NCBI RefSeq assembly: GCF_002261345.1 | Contig: NZ_NEVT01000003.1 | Span: 682,001-746,000, forward strand | Origin: Bordetella genomosp. 2 | GTDB taxonomy: Bacteria; Pseudomonadota; Gammaproteobacteria; Burkholderiales; Burkholderiaceae_B | DNA: 64,000 nt | Direction: 5' to 3' | Part shown: positions 7,383 through 17,831 of the stretch, in pieces | Layout: every line of letters starts with the position of its first letter | Numbering within the stretch: the first letter of the stretch is position 1 | Program-made: the position numbers and the translations under genes | Notes under the pieces: model-generated | The model's database searches: none | Told to the model about the DNA's origin: nothing | The model's input: only the letters and a program-made list of their open reading frames with translations

Positions 7383-8783
7383 TCAGTCGTCGGTGAGGTG
7401 TTCCGGATCGAGGTGGGGCAAGGGTTTTTCCTTGCGATGCACCAGCAGCGTGATGCCCCACATGACGATGCCCAGTGCCAGCAGCCAGCCGGCCACCTGG
7501 TACTGGATCGGGTCGCGGCCGGTCAGCGGCGTGACCAGGAACACGCACGCCACCGCGCCCAGCACCGACAGCAGCGTGTTGGCGCGGAAGTGCTCATGCT
7601 GCACGCGGTCGCGGCGCAGCACCAGCACGGCGATATTGACGAACGCGAAGACGGCCAGCAGCAGCAGCGCCGTGGTTCCGCCCAGCGCGCTGATGGCCTT
7701 GGAGTTGCTGGCCGACACCAGGATGATCAGGCCCAGCGCCAGCGCGGTGGTGAACAGGATGGCCGACCACGGCGTGCGGGTGCGCGTATGCACGTACGAC
7801 AGGAACTTGGGCAGCACGCCCTGGCGCGACATGCCGTAGAGCAGGCGGCTGGCCATCATCATGTTGATCAGCGCCGAGTTCGCCACGGCGAACATGGAGA
7901 TGATCGGCATGATGGTTTCCATGGGCAGGCCGGGCGCGGCGCGCTTGACCACCAGCACCAGCGGCGTCGAACTGGCGGCCAGCTCGCCGACCGGGATCAG
8001 CGCCACGGCGCAGATCGACACCAGCACGTAGATGACGGCCGTGATGCCCAGTCCCGTCAGCATGACCTTGGGGAAGATGCGGTGCGGGTCATGGGTTTCC
8101 TCGGCCATGTTGACCGAGTCCTCAAAGCCCACCATGGCGAAGAAGGCCAGCGCGGTGGCCGAGGTGATGGCCAGGAACACGCTCTTGTTTTCAGGGGTCT
8201 CGAAAGCCACGACGCGCGAGAAATCCGCCTGGCCGCCGGAGATGGCGTAGAAACCCAGCAGGATGACCAGCAGCAGGCCGCTCAGTTCGATGAGCGTCAG
8301 CACCACGTTGGCCTTGACGCTTTCCGAGACGCCGCGGAAGTTGATCACCATGACCAGCAGCATGAAGCCCAGCGCGCCGAGGGTCACCAGGGTGGGATCG
8401 GCGTCCATGCCCAGCGATACGAACAGGTTGGCCGAGAAGGCGCGCGATGCGGTGGCGGCCGAGGTCAGCCCCGAGCACATCACGGTGAAGCAGACGATGA
8501 AGGTCAGGAAATGAATCCCGAACGCCTTGTGCACGTAGAGCGCGGCGCCCGCGGCGCGGGGGTATTTGGTGACCAGTTCCAGGTAGGAAAAGGCCGTCAG
8601 CAGGGCCACGAAGAACGCGACCAGGAACGGCGCCCAAGCGGCCCCGCCGACTTCCGCGGCGACCTGGCCGGTCAGGGCGTAGACGCCCGTGCCCAGGATG
8701 TCGCCAATAATGAACAGCAACAGCAGCTTCGGTCCCATCACCCGTTTCAATGGGGTGTGTTCCATGCTGTCTTGGGTAGACAT
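7383..8783 (-). CDS. APC-superfamily amino acid permease
   Basis: 466 residues with about 12 to 14 membrane segments. The first helix has the APC signature GDILGTGVYALTGQVAAEVGG, and the middle of the protein has the conserved ALAFFAMVGFEDSVNMAEETHDPHRIFP loop. These place it among cationic- or neutral-amino-acid transporters of the inner membrane; the substrate cannot be read from sequence. The ATG at 8783 follows a strong GGAGGAG site. It is a single-gene unit closed by the terminator at 7334-7358. Confidence 0.9.
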   Translation of the reverse strand: MSTQDSMEHTPLKRVMGPKLLLLFIIGDILGTGVYALTGQVAAEVGGAAWAPFLVAFFVALLTAFSYLELVTKYPRAAGAALYVHKAFGIHFLTFIVCFTVMCSGLTSAATASRAFSANLFVSLGMDADPTLVTLGALGFMLLVMVINFRGVSESVKANVVLTLIELSGLLLVILLGFYAISGGQADFSRVVAFETPENKSVFLAITSATALAFFAMVGFEDSVNMAEETHDPHRIFPKVMLTGLGITAVIYVLVSICAVALIPVGELAASSTPLVLVVKRAAPGLPMETIMPIISMFAVANSALINMMMASRLLYGMSRQGVLPKFLSYVHTRTRTPWSAILFTTALALGLIILVSASNSKAISALGGTTALLLLAVFAFVNIAVLVLRRDRVQHEHFRANTLLSVLGAVACVFLVTPLTGRDPIQYQVAGWLLALGIVMWGITLLVHRKEKPLPHLDPEHLTDD

Positions 8784-8975
8784 GCTTGTTCTCCTCCGGT
8801 TTGAATCTAGATGGCTTAAGGACGCAAGTATCCTTCAGGACGGTGGCCCTCGTCCTTCAGTTCTGTGTCACTTTTATTAACCAGAGGTGTCAGAAACGGG
8901 TACGGATAAAGCGGCGCGGCGCGCCGAGGGGCGAGCCGGCGGCCGCGTAGCGGCTGGCTCGCCCGGCGGCGGGAT

Positions 8976-9137
8976 TCAGCCGGCGGCGCTGCGGTAGTCG
9001 GCGGCACTGAAAAAAATCGTATTGGCGGCGGGTGCCGTGTCGCCGGGGGTGTCGGCCTGGACCGGTTCGGCCGGGTCCAGGTCGGCCCCCAGAAGGAAAA
9101 GTTCGGCGTGGACCAAAGCATCGATGAAGTGCGCCAT
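8976..9137 (-). CDS. Possible 53-residue protein
   Basis: A short frame (start MAHFIDALVHAELFLLGADL, end AADYRSAAG) with an AGGAG site 6 bases before its ATG at 9137. It is acidic, with no signal or membrane segment. It lies between the flavodoxin-like gene and the APC permease on the same strand. I do not recognise it; the ribosome site and third-position GC are the only support. Confidence 0.4.
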   Translation of the reverse strand: MAHFIDALVHAELFLLGADLDPAEPVQADTPGDTAPAANTIFFSAADYRSAAG

Positions 9138-9287
9138 GACGGCTCCTGTATATGAAGTGGTGGGAAAGGGCTGTTGTGGTTATCCCCCCGCGTCGATGGC
9201 TTTCATGTTGCGTCAGCGGGCGCGCCGCGGTCCATTTGTTTTGCTCAATGGCGGCGATTGCCTCTCTTTTCCTCGTCGGCCGCGCGG

Positions 9288-9938
9288 TTATTGGGCAGGG
9301 CCCCATACGCGATGGTCGCGCGGCGTATCCAGGCGGTAGTCGCTGTAGCGGCGCGTGAAAAACTCGCGCCCGAGCGTCTCGGCGGCCAGCAGCGGCTGGT
9401 TGGGGTCGCGCGCGACCTCGCCGCGGCTGTTGCCGACGCCGTGCACGATGCCCACCAGCTGGGAATGGGTATAGCGCGCGAATTCCTGGATCTGGTGCGT
9501 GATCCCCAGGCCGACGCCGGGGTAGCTTTCTTCCGAGGCCAGGGTCAGCCCCAGGCGCTTGTCGCCCATGCGGGCCAGCACCTCCGCCGAGCGCGGGTGC
9601 GATGCCGAGTAGTAGGTGAAAGAGCGGTCGAAGAACGCCTTGGTCTGGGCCGACATGCCGTACCAATACACCGGCGTGCAGAAGACCACGCCGCGGGCCG
9701 GCAGGAACATGTCCAGGAACAACTCGCCATAGCGGTCGCCGGGCCGGCCCTGGCTGCTGGCGGCGCGCTCGTCGCACAGGAAACCGTCGATGAAGTCGTC
9801 CAGGAAATGCACGGCGGCAGAGGTGCCCGCCTGCCGGGCGCCGCGTTCGACCGCCTGCGCCAGCAGGGCGCTGTTGCCGTCGCGGCGGGGGCTGCCGACC
9901 AGGATGAGCAGGTCCGGGTTCGATACGGATGAATTCAT
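9288..9938 (-). CDS. NAD(P)H-dependent flavin reductase, flavodoxin fold
   Basis: 216 residues from the ATG at 9938. The start of the fold is DLLILVGSPRRDGNSALLAQ, where SPRRDGNS is the FMN phosphate loop, and GVVFCTPVYWYGMSAQTKAFFDR is the second conserved flavin-binding stretch. This is the NADPH-dependent FMN reductase / iron-sulfur flavoprotein class, a cytosolic electron-transfer enzyme. It is transcribed away from the LysR gene at 10083 with a 144-base gap, a layout that usually means the regulator controls it. Substrate unknown. Confidence 0.85.
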   Translation of the reverse strand: MNSSVSNPDLLILVGSPRRDGNSALLAQAVERGARQAGTSAAVHFLDDFIDGFLCDERAASSQGRPGDRYGELFLDMFLPARGVVFCTPVYWYGMSAQTKAFFDRSFTYYSASHPRSAEVLARMGDKRLGLTLASEESYPGVGLGITHQIQEFARYTHSQLVGIVHGVGNSRGEVARDPNQPLLAAETLGREFFTRRYSDYRLDTPRDHRVWGPAQ

Positions 9939-10082
9939 GTTATCTACCTTGGCAAGATTGATGAGCGGGAATGCATGGGGTTGGCGCAATTCCTGGGTAG
10001 AATTTAGAGGCCGTCCGGGCGGCTCGCAATTGAGCAATGCTGAGCCTGGATGAGCTGAAATCATCTATATGGGTGCTTCTCC

Positions 10083-10982
10083 ATGTTTGCTCATCTTCCC
10101 GTCAACGCCCTGCGGGCCTTCGAGTCGGCCGCCCGCCTGCAAAGCTTCAAGCGCGCCGCGGCGGAACTGCATGTCACCCCGACCGCGATCTCGCACCAGA
10201 TGAAGGGCCTGGAGCAGCGCCTGGGGCTGGCGCTGTTCGAGCGCCGGGCCCGTGCCGTCGGGCTGACTCCCGCCGGGGAGACCCTGTTTCGCGCCGTGCA
10301 CGGCGCGTGGCTGGATATTGCGCAGGCGCTGCAGCGGGTGCAACCGGCCTTGAGCGCCAGCGCGCTGAACGTCTCCACCACCCATTCCTACGCGGCCCTG
10401 TGGCTGGTGCCGCGGCTGGGGCGCTTCCACGAAAGCTGGCCGCAATACCAGGTGAATCTGTCCAGCACCGCCGCGGTGGTGGACCTGGAGCAGGACGCCA
10501 GCGTCGATGTCGCCATCCGCTATGGCGCCGGCGTGTATCCCGGCTTGCATCGCGTCTGCGCGCTCCAGGAGCATTTCGGCGTCTATGGGGCGCCCGCGGT
10601 GGTGGCTGCGGTCAGGCCGGGGCGGCGGCCGCCGCTCATCAGCGTGCGCTGGCGCGATTCACGGCTATACGAGCAGGGCTGGCGCGACTGGTGCGCGCGC
10701 GCCGGGGTGGACTGGCTGCAGGCCCACGGCCCGGACCGCGTCTATGAAGAAGAGAACTATGCGCTGCAGGCGGCGGTCGCCGGCCAGGGCCTGGTGCTGG
10801 CCAGTTCCATCATGGTGTCGGACTTGGCCGCGCGCGGCCTGCTGGCGCCTTGCCGGCCCGAATTGAGCGTGCCGGGCGCCGCGTACACCGCCCTGTGCGT
10901 ACCCGGCCGCGAGCGCCATCCGCCGGTGCGGGCGTTCTTGCAGTGGCTGCAGGGCGAGATGGGGCAGGCGGCCGCCGGCTAG
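10083..10982 (+). CDS. LysR-family regulator, GcvA-like
   Basis: 299 residues. The N-terminal winged helix-turn-helix (LPVNALRAFESAARLQSFKRAAAELHVTPTAISHQMKGLEQ in sections) is typical of the GcvA/AmpR subgroup. The C-terminal effector domain contains VDVAIRYGAG and a late GLVLASSIMVSDLAARGLL stretch, also a GcvA-group mark. The divergent flavin reductase gene is the likely target. It ends 18 bases from the converging GntR gene at 11001. Confidence 0.9.
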   Translation: MFAHLPVNALRAFESAARLQSFKRAAAELHVTPTAISHQMKGLEQRLGLALFERRARAVGLTPAGETLFRAVHGAWLDIAQALQRVQPALSASALNVSTTHSYAALWLVPRLGRFHESWPQYQVNLSSTAAVVDLEQDASVDVAIRYGAGVYPGLHRVCALQEHFGVYGAPAVVAAVRPGRRPPLISVRWRDSRLYEQGWRDWCARAGVDWLQAHGPDRVYEEENYALQAAVAGQGLVLASSIMVSDLAARGLLAPCRPELSVPGAAYTALCVPGRERHPPVRAFLQWLQGEMGQAAAG

Positions 10983-11000
10983 CCTGCCGCGGGCCTCGCC

Positions 11001-11687
11001 CTACTGGTTGTACTGTTCCACCACGTTCAGCAGCGTGCGTTCCGAGAGATCCAGGTAGGTCTCCAGTTCGCGCAGGGCGCCGGCGCGGTTGTCCTTGCCC
11101 AGGTATTGGTAGATGCGCTTTTCGCGGCGGATCCAGTCGGATGTCTGGATCTGGCTTTCGTCGGGGTGCGAGGCGAACACCAGGCGCAGTTGCGCACACA
11201 GCGTCTGGAAGAAGTCGTCCAGCAGCGGGCTGCCCAGCATGGCGACGATCTGCTGGTGGATTTGCAGGCTGAGCGTGCCGACGTCGCGCCAGCGCTTGCC
11301 GGCCAGCGCGCGTTCCGCCATGTCCAGCGTGGTGCGCATGGCGTCGAGGGCCGCCGCATCGAGCGGCCGGCCCCGGGAAATGGCGTGCAGTTCCAGCGCG
11401 CGGCGCGCCGCATAGATGTCGCGCAGTTCGCTGCTTTGCATGCGGCGCACCACCACCCCTTTGTGGCGTACGAAGGTGGCGAGCCCTTCGCGGCCCAACT
11501 GGTGCAGGACTTCGCGTATGGTGTTGCGGGACGCCTCGTACTTGGCGCTGAGATCGACTTCCACCAGTTGGGTGCCCGGCGGCAGCCGCCCGCCGATGAT
11601 GTCGTCCCGCAATTGCCTGCTGATCCGGTCGGCGATGGGCGTTGCCGGGCTGAACGCCTGGGCGGTGCGCGTTGTCAGTCTTTCCAT
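11001..11687 (-). CDS. GntR-family regulator with FCD domain
   Basis: 228 residues from the ATG at 11687. The N-terminal winged helix spans about residues 16-80 (ISRQLRDDIIGGRLPPGTQL, then YEASRNTIREVLHQLGREGL), followed by an all-helical FCD ligand-binding domain with metal-site-like His (SLQIHQQIV). The start overlaps the end of the DUF1989 gene by 13 bases, so it is the last gene of the six-gene operon that begins at 16760 and probably regulates it in response to the imported compound. The longer in-frame start is rejected because it would run well into the upstream gene. Confidence 0.88.
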   Translation of the reverse strand: MERLTTRTAQAFSPATPIADRISRQLRDDIIGGRLPPGTQLVEVDLSAKYEASRNTIREVLHQLGREGLATFVRHKGVVVRRMQSSELRDIYAARRALELHAISRGRPLDAAALDAMRTTLDMAERALAGKRWRDVGTLSLQIHQQIVAMLGSPLLDDFFQTLCAQLRLVFASHPDESQIQTSDWIRREKRIYQYLGKDNRAGALRELETYLDLSERTLLNVVEQYNQ

Positions 11688-12523
11688 ACAACCTGTTCGG
11701 GATGCATGCCGTGGCTGCCCCGGTAGGGCGCCACTTCGGGCGGCGCCCAGTTTACCAGCAAGGCGGGGTCGAGATCGTAGATCTCCACGCCCAGCGGCCG
11801 GCATACATCGATGGGGTCGCGGGCGTCCGGGCCCCACATCGGCACCGACAGGTCGCCGCCCGGGCAGGTGGACATCGCGCACAACAGGTCTATTTCAGCG
11901 AAGAACTCCAGGAAGTCGCCCTGCTTGGCCGGGCAGGCCTTCATGAAATACTGGTCGTCGTCGTTCAGGCCGGTGCACTGGAAGACATTCAGCACATCGT
12001 GCACGTCGTACTCGGTCAATCCGTAAGGGGCGACGGCGCGCGTCAGGTTCGAGTGGCAGTGGAAATGGAAATCCTGGCCGGTCAGCAAGCGGTTCACGTA
12101 TGGGTCGCAGCGCGTGCCCAGCAGATCGTGAACCCGGCCGCCGTCGCCGTCCACGCCGTAGTCGGCCAGCGAGTCCTCCGTGATGGTGACCATCGGCCGC
12201 AGGAACGGCAGCGTCGACCACAGCCGGTCATGCGTGCTGACGTGCGCCTGCTGCAGTTGGCGGGTGCGGGAAGCCCACATGCGTTCGCGCGGGTTGTGCA
12301 GGTTCCACAGGTTCAGGTCCGCGACCTGCGGGCCTTCGACCGTGACGATGCGGAACACTTGTCCCGCGCGCACTTTCCAGGCGCGGCCGCTGCGGATCGG
12401 CACGACGAAGGATTCCGCCAGCTTGCGGGCGTCCTGCTCCGCGGCGATCCGATCGTAGAAGGCTTTGTCCACGCTCAGGACCGAGCCCTTGGTGACTTGA
12501 TAGGCGGCTGGGTAGTTCGACAT
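11675..12523 (-). CDS. DUF1989 / urea-carboxylase-associated family protein
   Basis: 282 residues from the ATG at 12523 (MSNYPAAYQVTKGSVLSVDK), which has GGAG upstream. Family marks: RAGQVFRIVTVEGPQVADLN near residue 55, the DLLGTRCDPY turn, HFHCHSNL, and CPAKQGDFLEFFAEIDLL plus a Cys-containing MSTCPGGDLS loop. The family is thought to be metal-binding and is found with urea carboxylase and amide catabolism genes, but its reaction is not established. It sits between ectC-like and the GntR regulator in a tightly spaced operon, supporting a role in catabolism of a nitrogen-containing compound. Confidence 0.85.
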   Translation of the reverse strand: MSNYPAAYQVTKGSVLSVDKAFYDRIAAEQDARKLAESFVVPIRSGRAWKVRAGQVFRIVTVEGPQVADLNLWNLHNPRERMWASRTRQLQQAHVSTHDRLWSTLPFLRPMVTITEDSLADYGVDGDGGRVHDLLGTRCDPYVNRLLTGQDFHFHCHSNLTRAVAPYGLTEYDVHDVLNVFQCTGLNDDDQYFMKACPAKQGDFLEFFAEIDLLCAMSTCPGGDLSVPMWGPDARDPIDVCRPLGVEIYDLDPALLVNWAPPEVAPYRGSHGMHPEQVVWKD

Positions 12524-12537
12524 GCGTGCGCTCCAGT

Positions 12538-12936
12538 TCAGAGGGTGTCGTGGGCGGGCGGACCGTAGCTGCCGTCCGGGCCATGTACTTCGGTGCCGGT
12601 CAGCGGCGGGTTGAATACGCACACCAGGCGCAGGTCGCCCCGGGTGGCGCGCAAGATGTGCTTGTCATGTTTGTCCAGCACATAGAGCGTGCCGGGCCGG
12701 ATCGGATAGACGGCGCCGGACGCCACGTCGACGACTTCGCCCTCGCCGTCGGTGCAGTAATTGGCCTCGTAGTGATGCTTGTAGTGCAGGTGCAGCTCGG
12801 CGCCTTCCTGCACGCGGGTTTCATTGAGCGAATAGCCGACGCCGTCGCGCTTGACCAGCATGCGCAGGCTTTCCCAGCCGGGGCCGCGCGCATGGCGTTC
12901 GGTATCGTGCAGTTCAGATGCGTGGACAACTATCAT
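12538..12936 (-). CDS. ectC: Ectoine-synthase-like protein (EctC family), away from ectA/ectB
   Basis: 132 residues, a cupin. EctC closes N-gamma-acetyl-diaminobutyrate to ectoine; it is also reported to cyclise glutamine to ADPC and to open such rings slowly. The iron ligands known from characterised EctC are at the canonical numbers: E57 (HHYEANY), Y85 (GTLYVLD) and H93 (DKHDKH). W21, R25, T40 and the FNPPLTGTEVHGPDGSY tail are also present. No ectA, ectB or ectD is nearby. Instead it overlaps the amidase stop by 4 bases and precedes DUF1989, so it may act in using rather than making a cyclic amidine. The family is certain, the reaction here is not. Confidence 0.85.
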   Translation of the reverse strand: MIVVHASELHDTERHARGPGWESLRMLVKRDGVGYSLNETRVQEGAELHLHYKHHYEANYCTDGEGEVVDVASGAVYPIRPGTLYVLDKHDKHILRATRGDLRLVCVFNPPLTGTEVHGPDGSYGPPAHDTL

Positions 12937-14321
12937 GGATGGACCTCGGGAGGCACAGGGGGAATCGGCCGGGCGGCCGGAATGCGGTCGGCCGCGTCGC
13001 CGGCCAGCGCCAGTTCGACGCGTTCCGCCAGGGCCAGCAGCGCGCCGTCGCGGGCTCGCCTGCCCGTGAACATCAGGCCGACCGGCAGGCGCGGGGCGCC
13101 GCCGCAGGGCAGGGTGATGCTGGGCAGGTCCAGGCGGTTGGCGAATTCGGTCAGCTGGAATGCGCGGCGGTTGGCGGCGGCGTAGGCGTCAGCGTGGCGC
13201 AGCGACTCGATGGCGGGCGGCAGCATGGGCACGGCCGGCGTGACGACGGCATCGGCCTGCGCCATGGCCGCGTCGTAGTCGCGGGCAAGTTCGGCCAGCC
13301 GGGCTTGCGCCAGGGCGTAGGCATGGGCCCGGACGTCGGCGCCGGACAAGATGCGCGGCCCGACGCGCGCGTCGTACCGGTCTGCGTGGTCGGCCAGGCG
13401 CGCGGCATGCAAGAGATAGGCTTCGGCGGCGATGATGCCGCCCTCGCTGGCTGTCCGGCCGGCCTCGGCCAGCATCGGCAGGGGCCGTGTGCGGATCTGC
13501 GCGCCGGCCCTGGCCAGCTGGTCGAGCCAGGCCTCGAATGCTGCGGCCACTGGTGCATCGAGCGTATCGGCCAGCCACTGTTCGGGAACCACCAGGCGCA
13601 GTCCATGCAGGGACTGGCCCGGCGGCACGGGGCGGTGCGCATCGACGGGCGCCAGCGCCCGGTCGGCGCGGCGGCACAGGGCCGCGCTGTCGGCCATCAG
13701 GCCGGGCACGTCGAAACTGGACGACAGGTGCAGCATGCCCTCGGCCGGATAGCGGGCGCGACTGGGCTTGAAGCCGACCACGCCGCAGAATGCCGCGGGT
13801 ATGCGGGCCGAGCCGCTGGTGTCCGAGCATACGGCCAGGTGGGCCATGCCCAGCGCGGTGGCGACGGCGGCGCCGGAGCTGGAGCCGCCCGCCACCCGGT
13901 CCGCGTCGGTGGCCAGCGGCGTGCGCGGGGTGCCGTACCAGGGGTTGAGTCCGAGGGCGCCGTAGGCGAATTCGGTCATGTTGGTCTGGGCCCGCAACAG
14001 GCAGCCCGCCTGGCGCAGCCGCGCGACCATCGGCGCGTCGCGGCGGGCGGGCGGATCGTCCGCCAGCACCCGCGAGCCGGCGTGGGTGGTCCAGCCCGCC
14101 ACGTCGAAGCACGCCTTGGCGCTCAGCACGACGCCGAACAGCTGCGCCGCGGCCGGGTTGCCCGCCGCGCGCAGATGGTCCCAGGCGTCGGCCTCCTGCA
14201 GCGCGGCCTCGTCGCGCCGCGCCAGCAGGGCCAGGCGCGCGGCCTCGTCATGCCGCCGGCTATTGGCGATGCAATACTGCAGCGCCTGCCGGGCGCCAGC
14301 GTTGGAAGAAAGGGAGGTCAT
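12933..14321 (-). CDS. Amidase-signature hydrolase
   Basis: 462 residues. The Lys-cisSer-Ser catalytic set is visible: Lys in VVLSAKACFDVAGW (near residue 69), the Gly/Ser loop RVAGGSSSGAAVA, and the nucleophile region CSDTSGSARIPAAFCG. Members hydrolyse small amides or acylureas in the cytosol. It lies 7 bases after the permease-ATPase gene and its stop overlaps the ectC-like start (ATGA), so translation of the two is coupled. Candidate substrates are an imported amide or the product of the EctC-like step; related names such as allophanate hydrolase or GatA are less likely because no partners are present. Confidence 0.88.
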   Translation of the reverse strand: MTSLSSNAGARQALQYCIANSRRHDEAARLALLARRDEAALQEADAWDHLRAAGNPAAAQLFGVVLSAKACFDVAGWTTHAGSRVLADDPPARRDAPMVARLRQAGCLLRAQTNMTEFAYGALGLNPWYGTPRTPLATDADRVAGGSSSGAAVATALGMAHLAVCSDTSGSARIPAAFCGVVGFKPSRARYPAEGMLHLSSSFDVPGLMADSAALCRRADRALAPVDAHRPVPPGQSLHGLRLVVPEQWLADTLDAPVAAAFEAWLDQLARAGAQIRTRPLPMLAEAGRTASEGGIIAAEAYLLHAARLADHADRYDARVGPRILSGADVRAHAYALAQARLAELARDYDAAMAQADAVVTPAVPMLPPAIESLRHADAYAAANRRAFQLTEFANRLDLPSITLPCGGAPRLPVGLMFTGRRARDGALLALAERVELALAGDAADRIPAARPIPPVPPEVHP

Positions 14322-14328
14322 GCTGCGG

Positions 14329-15861
<1,533 letters not shown>

Positions 15862-15899
15862 GTGTCGGCTCGATGAATGCAGGAGCAGTGGGGCGGGCG

Positions 15900-16760
15900 C
15901 TAGCGGCCCAGCGCGGCTTGCACGTCCGCGGCTTCGGGGGCTTGCAGCCCGTACTTCTTGAGCAGCGCCGGATAGGCGCCGCTGGCGGTCGCCGCCTTGA
16001 GCGCCGCGTTGAGCGCGTCGAGCAGCTCGGCGGCGTCCTTGTTGACGCCCAGTCCGATCACGATGGGATAGATGAGCTTGGTGGAGGTGATCTTGATCGC
16101 GTTCGCCGACTGTTCGACCAGTTCGTGCGAAACCGCCGCGTCCTCCATCATCACGTCGACCGCCTTGGACTTGAGCGCCATCAGCGCCTCGGGCGAAGTG
16201 GGGTACTCGCGCACCTGGATGGGGCCCCGCTTGCCGGGCACGCACTGTTCGGCCGAGACCTTGGCCAGCTTGGGCGTCCAGGACGCGCCCTTGATCGTGC
16301 CGACCCGCTTGCCGCACAGCGCATCCACGTCGCGCGGGGCGTAGCTGTCCGAGGCAAGCACCAGCAGGGATGAGCCGGTCGTCAGGTACGGAACGTAATT
16401 GATCAGCTTGTGGCGCTCGGGCGTGACATACAGCGCCGACGCGACGATGTCGAAGCGGTGCGCGCGCATGCCCAGGATCAGGTCCGGAAAGCGCGTATCC
16501 AGGAACACGGGCTCGAGCGCCATCTGCTGGGCGAGCATGCGCGAGAACTCCGCGTCGAAGCCGGCCGGCTTGCCGTCTTGCATGTAGGCGTAGGGCGGAT
16601 AGGTCAGGTCCGAGCCGATGGTGAGCTTGCCCGGTTGTATGGTGGGCGCGGCGCTCGCCAGGAAGGGGGCGGCGCCCAGCGCCAGGATGGCCAGCAGCGT
16701 GGTCGCCGCGCGGCGCAAGGCGCGCGGGGGCGTGCGCGGGGAGGGAGTCGAAACGGGCAT
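15900..16760 (-). CDS. Periplasmic polar amino acid binding protein
   Basis: 286 residues from the ATG at 16760 (MPVSTPSPRTPPRALRRAAT). A TTG 18 bases further up is possible but has a weaker site. A signal peptide ends at FLASAAP. The mature protein opens with KLTIGSDLTYPPYAYMQDGKPAG and has DAEFSRMLAQQM and FDIVASALYVTPERHKLINY, the family 3 solute-binding pattern. It captures the substrate for the fused permease-ATPase directly downstream. The downstream ectC-like gene makes ectoine-like or glutamine-like compounds plausible ligands, which is inference. Confidence 0.9.
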   Translation of the reverse strand: MPVSTPSPRTPPRALRRAATTLLAILALGAAPFLASAAPTIQPGKLTIGSDLTYPPYAYMQDGKPAGFDAEFSRMLAQQMALEPVFLDTRFPDLILGMRAHRFDIVASALYVTPERHKLINYVPYLTTGSSLLVLASDSYAPRDVDALCGKRVGTIKGASWTPKLAKVSAEQCVPGKRGPIQVREYPTSPEALMALKSKAVDVMMEDAAVSHELVEQSANAIKITSTKLIYPIVIGLGVNKDAAELLDALNAALKAATASGAYPALLKKYGLQAPEAADVQAALGR

Positions 16761-17000
16761 GGTGGGGTTTCCGTCCAAGGGTGGAAGACGCTGCCTGCAC
16801 GCGGAAGATGCGCTGCGCCAGCGAGGGGCGATTCAGGATTGTTCAACAATCTGGATTCTGAAAGCCTTTGCCATATCAAGGCAATCCGGGTTTGCCCCTA
16901 ACGCCGGGCATGAGGATTGCTGTGCCGACGGCGGGTTCCCGGTTCCGCGCAACGGGAACCCGCACCGCCTGTCCGCGCGGCGCACTATCTTGGAGGCCTT

Positions 17001-17564
17001 ATGAAATTACGTAACCTGACCCTCGGCATTCTGGCCGCGGGATCGCTGATGGTCGCCACCGCCGGCCTGGCTCAGACGGCGACTCCCACGCCGGCGCCGG
17101 CGCAAGGAGCGGCGCAACAACTCGATGGCGATGACGAGGATTTCCTCGAAAACGCCGCCCAGTCGGGCCACGCCGAGATCGAGGGCAGCAAGATGGCGCA
17201 GGAAAAAGCCACCAGCCCCGATGTGAAGTCGTTCGCCGAAAAGATGATCCAGGACCACACCAAGGTGGGCGAGGAACTGGCGGCCCTGGCGAAGGAGAAG
17301 GGCTATACGCCGCCGACCGAGCCGTCGCTGGTGCAGAAGGCCAAGCTCAAGACACTGAGCATGACCGATGACGGCTTCGACGAAATGTATGCCGACCAGA
17401 TCGGCGTCTCGGCGCACGAGGATGCGGTCAAGTTGTTCCAGGATGCATCGGCCAATGCCAAGGATGCCGATATCAAGGCGTTCGCCGCCAAGCACTTGCC
17501 GGCGTTGCAGGAACACCTCGAAATGGCCAAGGCGCTGCAGCAGAAAGTCGGCCAGCGCAAATAA
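17001..17564 (+). CDS. Exported DUF4142 protein
   Basis: 187 residues with a signal peptide (MKLRNLTLGILAAGSLMVATAG, cleaved near LAQT), an Ala/Pro/Thr linker, and a helical domain of about 140 residues. Family marks are FLENAAQSGHAEIEGSKMAQ, KSFAEKMIQDHTKVGEEL and KAFAAKHLPALQEHLEMAK, with the conserved DHT and HL residues of the ferritin-like DUF4142 fold. The protein is periplasmic, with no known reaction. A strong TTGGAGG site precedes the ATG, which rules out the longer upstream frame. It diverges from the solute-binding operon. Confidence 0.88.
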   Translation: MKLRNLTLGILAAGSLMVATAGLAQTATPTPAPAQGAAQQLDGDDEDFLENAAQSGHAEIEGSKMAQEKATSPDVKSFAEKMIQDHTKVGEELAALAKEKGYTPPTEPSLVQKAKLKTLSMTDDGFDEMYADQIGVSAHEDAVKLFQDASANAKDADIKAFAAKHLPALQEHLEMAKALQQKVGQRK

Positions 17565-17572
17565 GCGGCGGC

Positions 17573-17612
17573 GACGTGCCCGCGCGCCGGCGGCTTGCCG
17601 CGCGGGCACGTC
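17573..17612. terminator. Strong hairpin after the DUF4142 gene
   Basis: Perfect 14-base arms (GACGTGCCCGCGCG and its complement) around a 12-base loop, starting 9 bases after the stop codon. No T-run follows, so it may be a Rho-assisted terminator or a 3' mRNA stabiliser. Confidence 0.5.
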
Positions 17613-17831
17613 CGCGCGGCGTCCGGCATGACCGCGGACCGTGGCGTAAGCGCAATACCCGATTGCGGGTTGGGCGGGATAGGAGTATCCATTGAGGTAA
17701 CAACAGTTCGCGAGACAACCCACTGGGGTCGCGGCGGACCGGGCGGCACAGCCCGGCCATGCCGCGGCGCCAGGCCGGAATTCCGCGCCGGGCGAATCCC
17801 GCCTTGCCGGAAGATAAGCTAGGAGGGGCTT

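Noticed and set aside
15862-16800. N-terminal extension of the permease-ATPase to 823 residues
   Set aside because: This part is the solute-binding protein gene read in the wrong frame; the permease family start is at 15861.
17595-17822. 75-codon frame between the DUF4142 gene and the small membrane protein
   Set aside because: No ribosome site, starts inside the hairpin, composition not coding-like.
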